A stretch of 64,000 nt of DNA from Actinostola sp. cb2023 (lineage: Eukaryota; Cnidaria; Anthozoa; Actiniaria; Actinostolidae), in NCBI GenBank assembly GCA_033675265.1, contig JAUJYZ010000900.1, forward strand, positions 186,001 through 250,000, in the 5' to 3' direction. Below, one piece after another: positions 57,807 through 64,000 of the stretch. The position numbers were made by a program, and so were the translations under genes. The notes beneath the pieces are model-generated. The model was not told where the DNA came from and did no database searches. It was given only the letters and a program-made list of their open reading frames with translations. The first letter of the stretch is position 1. Every line of letters begins with the position of its first letter.

Positions 57807-58472
57807 AGAGGTGAAATGTTGGATTTCTTGATTCGTGACTTCCCAGAATATGCGTGGAGTATGAGAACACTCGACAGACGACTCCGGCATTTTGAAATAT
57901 ATTTTAATGACGCAGGCATAAGCGTTGATGATGTGAAGAAGGCAGTAGAAACTGAACTGAAAGGTCCAGGTAAACTGTTGGGGTATCGAGCAATGCACAA
58001 GAAGATCAGACAAGAACATGGCCTTAACGTGACACGAGATCAAGTCTACGATGTCATGAGCGAGCTTGATCCCGAAGGTCTCGAAGCAAGAAGTGGTATT
58101 GGTGGTAAGAAAAAGCGTAAAAAGGGCAATTTTACTACAAAAGGGCCCAACTGGGTTCACTCACTTGATGGTCATGACAAGTTAATGGGCTATCAAAATT
58201 CAACCTTCCCATTGGCCATCTATGGTTGCCTTGACACAGCTAGCAGAAAACTTCTGTGGCTGAGAGTATGGGTCAGTAATAGTGACCCAAAATTGATTGG
58301 ACGATGGTATTTAGAACATCTGTATGAGACAAGAATGATCTCAGCCATTCTGCGAGTGGACAAAGGGACAGAGACAGGGGTGATGGGAACCATGCATTCA
58401 TTCCTTAGGAGACACCATGGAGATATGAATCCACATGATACAGTTCTCTATGGTCCTTCAACATCAAATCAG

Positions 58473-59227
58473 GTAAGATATTATCTTAAAGTAAAGCCTT
58501 GCAAACGCTTCCAACTTCACTGTCCTCAATGTGTTGGATGCAAAAGACAGCATTTTCTTTCACATGTGCCGTGGTCATCAAAATACTCATTTAAAAAAAC
58601 TGGGTCTGTTTGTGAACGTACATGTAGCCACTGCAATGAACAGTAGTTGTTATATATTGTTGGAAGCATTTGCACTAACGTTACTTATATAGTAGAGGTG
58701 TGCTTAATCTCATAATACAATAAGGCAATATATTGCATACATGTATACATATGAATGGAATATTAATTTTGTTGGTTTTTAAAGGTACATGTATATCTAT
58801 GTACATGTGTGATGAGACCAATCACAAGCTACCGTACATACATACATTGTGTAAGAGTTCAAAATTACCCAAGCTGAATCCTAAATGAATAATATTGATT
58901 GATGTAATTAATGTACACTGGATTTACTATTCTTTTCCAAATGCGACAACATGTCAAGTCAGCATCTATTTTGTTCTTCATCCACTGCAAATTCATGACG
59001 TGTCATGCTTTTCTTTCTTCACCACCCTGCTAGCTACTGCTCTTGTCACATGGCAAAAATTCCCTTGTCAACAGCCTTTTTACTTTGCACATGAGTTTGC
59101 ATTTGCAACTAGGAGACCAGATAAATAACTGTTCATTGACTCGCTGCTCAAGGTCATTGAACTGTCAAGTCTAAACATGAGCAGCATCTTATTCTAATAT
59201 ATACATATATCATGATTACTCTTGAAG
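58473..59227. other. Intron 1 of the DDE gene
   Basis: Starts GTAAGATA and ends CTTGAAG. AT-rich, no element recognised. Confidence 0.6.
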
Positions 59228-60654
59228 ATTGAAAGATGGTGGAGAGAGCTCCATGAAAGAATGGAGAAGTACTTCAAAACTCAGTTGGGTTGGCTGAAAG
59301 ACCAGGGTAACTTTGATCCTCACAATGATACTGACAGGTAAGAACATTCAATGTGCCAAATTTGAAGCATCATTTCTTATATGATATCGAGGCTCATTTA
59401 TAAGAACACGAGAAATGGATGATAGCTAGAGTATGATAGATAATTTGATGGCAATGCAGCCAGAAGAAAATGTTTGTTGCATGTGGAAGCCATAAAGGCC
59501 GATTTACACGGTACAACTCTTGCCTATAACCATCGCATACAACCTGCTCATGCCATATTTACAACATGAGTCGTGTTCTCTAAATCAATCACGTTGTAAG
59601 CTAGTTGTATGCAATGATTGTAGACAAAAGTTGTACCATGTAAATCGGCCTTAAAATATCCATAAATTTCACTTGATTCAATATGATAGTATTTATTTAT
59701 ATTTTTGATGCAGAATGCTTTTGGCTTTCATCATGGTACCACTTATACAGAAGGAGCTGGATGTTTTCAGAGAAACAGTATGGAACACACACAGGATCCG
59801 AGCACAAAAAGACACTGTCCTTCCTGATGGTATACCAGACCATATCTATAACTTCCCAGAACAGTACGGCCTTGAAGAATGTGGTATGTGGCAAAATCCT
59901 TTTGAGTACCTTTGAAATTTGGGTCATAAAATTGCACATTGAATTGTAAAATTTAGCCTGAGAATGCAAACATCCTTTTATCACTCCCCTTGATACCCAT
60001 TCCATACATGTACATGAGTTATTAACTCTCTATGACGTATGATATGTTTATTCAGATACTAAAATCCTCACCCACGAGTATTAATAAGTGAGGAACAAGC
60101 AATAGTATAACATCAACCAGGGATCTTTGGGATAATGTAGGGATTTTATTGCAAGCAAGAAAAATGGCATCCCAACATTGTCAGTGGAATATGCCAATCT
60201 AAACTTTCTGGCTTAATTTCCAAACAGTTTATCAAGGCCCTTATACTATTCATCAAGGAGTATTTCAAATATTGTTAAGGCTATTAGTTAGGTTTTGTGG
60301 GTTCATGATCTCCATTAAGTAAATACAATGTTTTCTTCTTTACATTGTATGATGATTTATAACTGATAAATTAATTGTCCTCTGACACCACTACTTATTA
60401 CTTGGATAGGTTTTCCTGTTACTGAGGACCAACTTAAGGAGGCAGCAACTGAATCTGGCGTTTTACATGTCCCAGATGACTTTCTCACTCAAGAATTCAG
60501 AGCAGAATGCGAGCGTCTCATTCCAGATAATGCCTCCATTAAGCCATATGAATGGACACATGCATATAAGTATTTAAAGGATAACTTCACACTTTCAGTA
60601 TAATATGTATACCGTACAATCCTGGTTATAACTTCGTAAGGGTTTTGTGGTGGG

Positions 60655-60985
60655 TTAGTGTATAGCAGCGATCGTTACTTGTAGTTATCTTTACATCGAC
60701 CAACGTATCCCCAGTGGGATCAGTCCAGTTGACTTTATTCACAAAGTAGGATTCTAGAATTCCTTTTTCCGTGCCTAACCTTTTCTGCTGGTTTGCATTT
60801 CCTATCCTTATCGATGTTGATAGTGTTTGGTGTAAAGACGCTACGATATTTGCTAATGTCTGATGATATATTGCGTTACTGACATTCATGTCTACGTGCC
60901 AGTTACTGATGTCACATACGATAGCGTGACATGTACAATTTCCGAGAACTCTGTTGCAATGATCGTGATGATGAAACAAAATCAA
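60655..60985 (-). pseudogene. N-terminal fragment of an E2-like copy
   Basis: The minus strand encodes KRLGTEKGILESYFVNKVNW and DTLVDVKITTSNDRCYTL, matching residues 12-52 of the intact E2-like protein, then diverges. Upstream it stays open for about 60 residues (LGNCTCHAIVCDISNW), hinting at an N-terminal extension not present in the intact copy's frame. Together with 55573-55720 it could be one copy split by the intervening 4.9 kb, with its middle deleted. Confidence 0.65.
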
Positions 60986-61025
60986 TCAACCGATTTACTC
61001 TGTCGATGCATGTAGTGAAACTGTA

Positions 61026-62051
61026 TTGTGGATGACTGTTTCATTAAGTATGGACGCAGGACAGGGAAACGATTTCCTTCTCTACATGTTTAAAGATGAC
61101 ATCGAAATGCTGAAAGGTTGGTGTTCTGGACCAACAAATCAGCCAGGTGAAGGTGCTCTGTTTGGCTTGTGGACAAACAGTCGAAATCCTGTGGTACACC
61201 TGGTGCATCATGGCGATGTACTACCCAATGAGTACCATTTCCTTCAAAGCTGGTCTGATCATAGAAATGGCAAAAGCAATTTTATGTTATGTAAACTTGG
61301 TTATTGGTCGTTCAAAACACACTTTAACGACGCAATGCCTGCAACAGTTACTTCAAATGACGGACATAATTGCGTTTACCTACATATTCAGCCAAGCACA
61401 GACTTTGTCCCATTTATGTTGACAAGAGAACGAAAGCTTCATGGAAGGATTGAGACTTTACAGGGACATAATCCTTTCAGAATTCCCCAAGATGAGCAGG
61501 TTGTAAAGACTAATTCACAAATACCAGTAGCTAAGTTGATTGATGTGTGTGAAACCGCGGAAACTACCTCGATGGAAAAGAACATCGGAAACTACAACAA
61601 TCCGTCAGCGGAATTCGACTCTAGAGCTCAAGGAGATAGGTCAACACTACCTAAACAGTTTTCAAATGTTTCCATACAGAATCCTGTGGATTTCCAGTGT
61701 GAAGCAGAGGTATCCACATCACTGTGCGCCGTAGCACAACAGTGGTACTTGAACGATGACGGTCAAACCCTTAGGAGATTGTGTGACAATCTTAGTAACT
61801 TCGCAAGGGTTGAAAAGATGCTAAGAGATAATGAGACACATAACATTACAATATATTTAATCTTCGAAGGAAAACAATTCTCTGTTTCTTTCCCTGAAAA
61901 TTTCCCTGAAAGTAATGCCGATTTATTTCAGCATAGATTATCTACACAAAGTGCTACGCCGTATCGTGTCAATCTGAAGTCCACAGATCCCATAGAGCTA
62001 TCCAGTGAAATACTTAACCATTGTAGGACTTGTAGTTGGTATGGCCACTAG
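61026..62051 (+). CDS. JAB-family protein with disabled JAMM and QWY C-terminal domain, single exon
   Basis: 341 residues; Met9 (61050) is an equally likely start because the 54.5 kb relative aligns from there. The JAB scaffold is clear (GNDFLLYMFKDDIEMLKGW, GALFGLWTNSRNPVVHLVHH, EYHFLQSW), and a Glu remains in GEGALFG. The segment equivalent to HIGEWHSHH reads KLGYWSFKTHF, and the PS..D is lost, so zinc-dependent peptidase activity is unlikely. HNPFRIP corresponds to the conserved PFR motif. After a polar linker comes AQQWYLNDDGQTLRRL (Trp240), FSVSFPENFPESNADL and a C-terminal helix ending NHCRTCSWYGH. A pseudoenzyme role in binding or competition is plausible. It lies 0.8 kb upstream of an intact active-type member in the same orientation. 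Confidence 0.75.
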   Translation: MWMTVSLSMDAGQGNDFLLYMFKDDIEMLKGWCSGPTNQPGEGALFGLWTNSRNPVVHLVHHGDVLPNEYHFLQSWSDHRNGKSNFMLCKLGYWSFKTHFNDAMPATVTSNDGHNCVYLHIQPSTDFVPFMLTRERKLHGRIETLQGHNPFRIPQDEQVVKTNSQIPVAKLIDVCETAETTSMEKNIGNYNNPSAEFDSRAQGDRSTLPKQFSNVSIQNPVDFQCEAEVSTSLCAVAQQWYLNDDGQTLRRLCDNLSNFARVEKMLRDNETHNITIYLIFEGKQFSVSFPENFPESNADLFQHRLSTQSATPYRVNLKSTDPIELSSEILNHCRTCSWYGH

Positions 62052-62836
62052 AACAATTTGGAGATGTGTTATATACATTGGTTACCGTTTTGGTACAGAC
62101 GTCGCATATTTGGGCTTATTGAATATTGATTATATTAATTAATCAACTAATTAACTTTAGCATTAATGTACTATGTCTTTAGTTTGTACTATTTGAAATA
62201 ATTCGTTTTAGTTCTTTGTATAAATTCTCAATTCTTCAATCATGATCGTGTTACATATACTGATAATTAACTAGAGTGAACATTTAGAGTTTTTTTTTCA
62301 CCCTAGCTATATTGATGACGAAGCCTTTTCAGTCTCATAAAATCTCCTACAGATGGAATGTTAAAAGTAATGTCAGTCATTTTTTGTCATTTTTATTATT
62401 TTTAATAGTAAACCGAGATTGTGGAAATATATAAAAATCAAGAAAAAATAAAGATATTGCAAAAGCTGAGTGAATTTATGTCAACTGATACCTCTGACAT
62501 GCAGAAACTGATCACCACTGGTCATCTGGAATACATACAATATATACAAAACACAAATCACTGTTCACGTAGCTTTCCTTAATTTACCCAAATATGTTTT
62601 CTGGCGATTTTTCACACATGTGATCATGTAAGGTCGATAGAATTCAAGACATTGTTGTCTATTGTTGTCACAGCATTTGCATTTTGAGAATGTGCAAGCT
62701 AGCAACTCGTGACAACTGACTGTGACATATCTCGGAATCCAGCTGTTACATTACGCATGCGTGAAAACTGCATCATTCATTTTGTTCTCTAATTCTATAA
62801 GAGTGAGTCTAGCTATCTAGCTACTGCTCAAAAGCA
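62052..62836. other. Intergenic between two JAB-family genes
   Basis: AT-rich, with AATAAA-like signals (near 62447) that could end the upstream gene and a short region before 62837 that would hold the downstream promoter. No repeat recognised. Confidence 0.5.
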
Positions 62837-63814
62837 ATGTCAAGTTCCATAAATACGTTCGTTGTCTATATGTTTAGGCATGATTTTGAGAATATGAAGA
62901 AATGGGTTTTGCAATATCCTGACCGGGAAACAGGAGGCGATTTGTTTGGTTTGTGGTCCAACCAAGATAACGCAGTCATTCATATTGTACTTGGTCCTGG
63001 CCGTCAGTGCACACACGGTGAATACCATTTCTATCAAGATGTACCTTACTTGAAGGAAGTTGGTGATCTCTTGACCAGGGATTATATGCTTGGACACATC
63101 GGTGAATGGCATTCACACCATCAACTGAAGCTAGATGAACCGAGCGAAGGTGACTGCAGGACTGTGCACAGGAATTTTCCGAGAGGTTCTTGTGGCTTCT
63201 TTCTGATGATAGCTAACATAATCGCCCAAGAAAATGTTCAGATCTCACCATATATTTTTAAAGAGGGTTCTCACTACTACCAAGCAGGACAAATCGAGAT
63301 CATTGCAGAAACAAGTCCATTCAGACTTGTACCTGAGATATCATCGATAATAGAAGATGGAGTAGAAGTAAAGAAAGTCGACGAATCTAGTTTACTGGAT
63401 ACTGGTTTAAAATATGTTGAGGGTGCAAAATCTACAATAATGTCAAAGTATAACCAGTTTGAAAGATTTATAAGTGAGCTAGTTTCTTCAAGTTCTCAAA
63501 ACAGCCTTCAGTGGTACACCAAACCAGAGGGTCAGCTTATCCTCCAAGCAATTATAAACAATTTGTGCAATATTATATATAACTTTCACATTGAAAAGGA
63601 AGATTGTGGAATGCATGACATGATAATGAAATTATCTTGTAATGGGCATGACGTTAGACTATGTTTTCCCTGGCAATTCCCATGTAAGGAAGCGAAAATA
63701 TACATTGACAATGGACCTTCAAAATACATTTTTACTCAGAACCCGTTTAATGTAAACCAGTTTGTTTCTAAAATAAAGAAGTTAGTGATGCCATATATCA
63801 AGCAAACAGTCTGA
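62837..63814 (+). CDS. JAB/MPN JAMM peptidase-like protein with QWY (E2/RWD-like) C-terminal domain, single exon
   Basis: 325 residues from Met 62837, a shorter version of the 46.87 kb gene. JAB domain: FRHDFENMKKWVLQYPDRE, ETGGDLFGLW (Glu31), VIHIVLGPG, HFYQDVPYLKEVGDLLT, GHIGEWHSHHQLKLDEPSEGD with His92, His94, Ser103 and Asp106, and PRGSCGFFLMIANI. IEIIAETSPFRLVPEI follows, then a short linker and LQWYTKPEGQLILQAI (Trp226) with VRLCFPWQFPCKEAKIYI. All JAMM ligands are present, so deconjugating or endopeptidase activity is expected; the substrate is unknown. A polyadenylation signal follows at 63976. It is the cleanest family member in the window. Confidence 0.85.
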   Translation: MSSSINTFVVYMFRHDFENMKKWVLQYPDRETGGDLFGLWSNQDNAVIHIVLGPGRQCTHGEYHFYQDVPYLKEVGDLLTRDYMLGHIGEWHSHHQLKLDEPSEGDCRTVHRNFPRGSCGFFLMIANIIAQENVQISPYIFKEGSHYYQAGQIEIIAETSPFRLVPEISSIIEDGVEVKKVDESSLLDTGLKYVEGAKSTIMSKYNQFERFISELVSSSSQNSLQWYTKPEGQLILQAIINNLCNIIYNFHIEKEDCGMHDMIMKLSCNGHDVRLCFPWQFPCKEAKIYIDNGPSKYIFTQNPFNVNQFVSKIKKLVMPYIKQTV

Positions 63815-63975
63815 TCGCTAATATATGATTTTGATCTTCTTGATACTGACACCAAACTGCTAAACACTTGTAAATATAGAGGTTTTTTAATGAACTTGTA
63901 TATGCTTGATTTCGTTTAGCATAAATTGTCATAATTGTAACGTCAAAATTAAAGGTGTATACTTGAATTGATTAA

Positions 63976-63981
63976 AATAAA
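63976..63981 (+). terminator. Polyadenylation signal AATAAA
   Basis: AATAAA lies 162 bases after the stop of the 62837-63814 gene, with A-rich context before it. Confidence 0.6.
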
Positions 63982-64000
63982 GACTTCAAGTTAACAGGTG

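Larger units (their letters stand above)
56294..60603 (+). pseudogene. DDE integrase-core protein gene, four exons, interrupted by a foldback element
   Basis: Exon 1 is 56294-56384 plus 57814-58472 once the 1.4-kb insertion is removed, and the frame is continuous across the target site. Later exons are 59228-59337, 59714-59883 and 60410-60603, with GT-AG borders and compatible phases (0, 2, 1), predicting 407 residues. The core reads VHSLDGHDKL, IYGCLDTASRKLLWLRVWVS, RVDKGTETGVMGTMHSFLRR and IERWWRELHERM, matching the integrase-core domain family widespread in invertebrate and fish genomes, with candidate catalytic Asp, Asp and Glu. An N-terminal helical region (TLDRRLRHFEIYF, VRQGLQRG) may bind DNA. 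It is either a transposon-derived host gene or the transposase of an intron-bearing element. As assembled, the insertion disables it. Confidence 0.7.

Overview
This window is eukaryotic DNA, almost certainly from an invertebrate animal. It is AT-rich, has short GT-AG introns, and carries metazoan-type repeats: BEL/Pao and Ty3/Gypsy LTR elements, L2/CR1-like LINEs, Helentron-type elements and many TIR, foldback and MITE elements. I cannot name the species. No rRNA, tRNA, CRISPR array or prokaryotic operon was seen.

Left part (1-36 kb): nested mobile DNA. A BEL/Pao gag-protease relic (1-5.2 kb) is split by a 3.5-kb TIR element with a perfect 10-bp target duplication. That element carries a dead LINE and a MITE. 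Next come a 5-kb foldback element (6.15-11.13 kb) and a 10.4-kb TTAA-flanked inverted repeat (11.3-21.8 kb), whose arms end internally in GGGTA/CCCTA pentamer arrays. A Helentron-like element (22.66-32.57 kb) encodes a 2A-like peptide joined to a cysteine-peptidase-like domain. It has been invaded by a young Gypsy element (LTRs about one base apart) and a truncated LINE. After a satellite comes the 3' end of an unrecognised spliced host gene (34.56-35.18 kb) and a 0.5-kb Helentron derivative.

Right part (37-63.8 kb): the most interesting content. This is a cluster of at least six paralogues of a two-domain family. The N-terminal domain is JAB/MPN (JAMM metalloprotease). The C-terminal domain begins with a QWY motif and contains an FP..FP strand that looks E2/RWD-like. 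Two members keep the full JAMM signature (46.87-48.14 kb minus; 62.84-63.81 kb plus). One is complete but lacks the catalytic histidines (61.03-62.05 kb). Two are three-exon genes that have lost the JAMM loop (44.26-46.05 kb; a broken one spanning 37.06-43.37 kb). Two are broken (48.9-50.2 kb; 54.5-55.0 kb). Interleaved are copies of a stand-alone E2-like protein whose C-terminal half resembles prokaryotic E2s of CBASS/Bil-type loci. One copy is intact, with a candidate catalytic Cys105 (51.52-51.97 kb); the others are fragments.

A JAB peptidase next to an E2 is the combination found in bacterial ubiquitin-like conjugation and anti-phage loci. Here it forms an expanding animal gene array with active members, probable pseudoenzymes and decaying copies. 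I see no E1, ubiquitin-like protein or nucleotidyltransferase in the window. A separate four-exon gene with a DDE integrase-like core (56.29-60.60 kb) lies in the array and is interrupted by a 1.4-kb foldback element.
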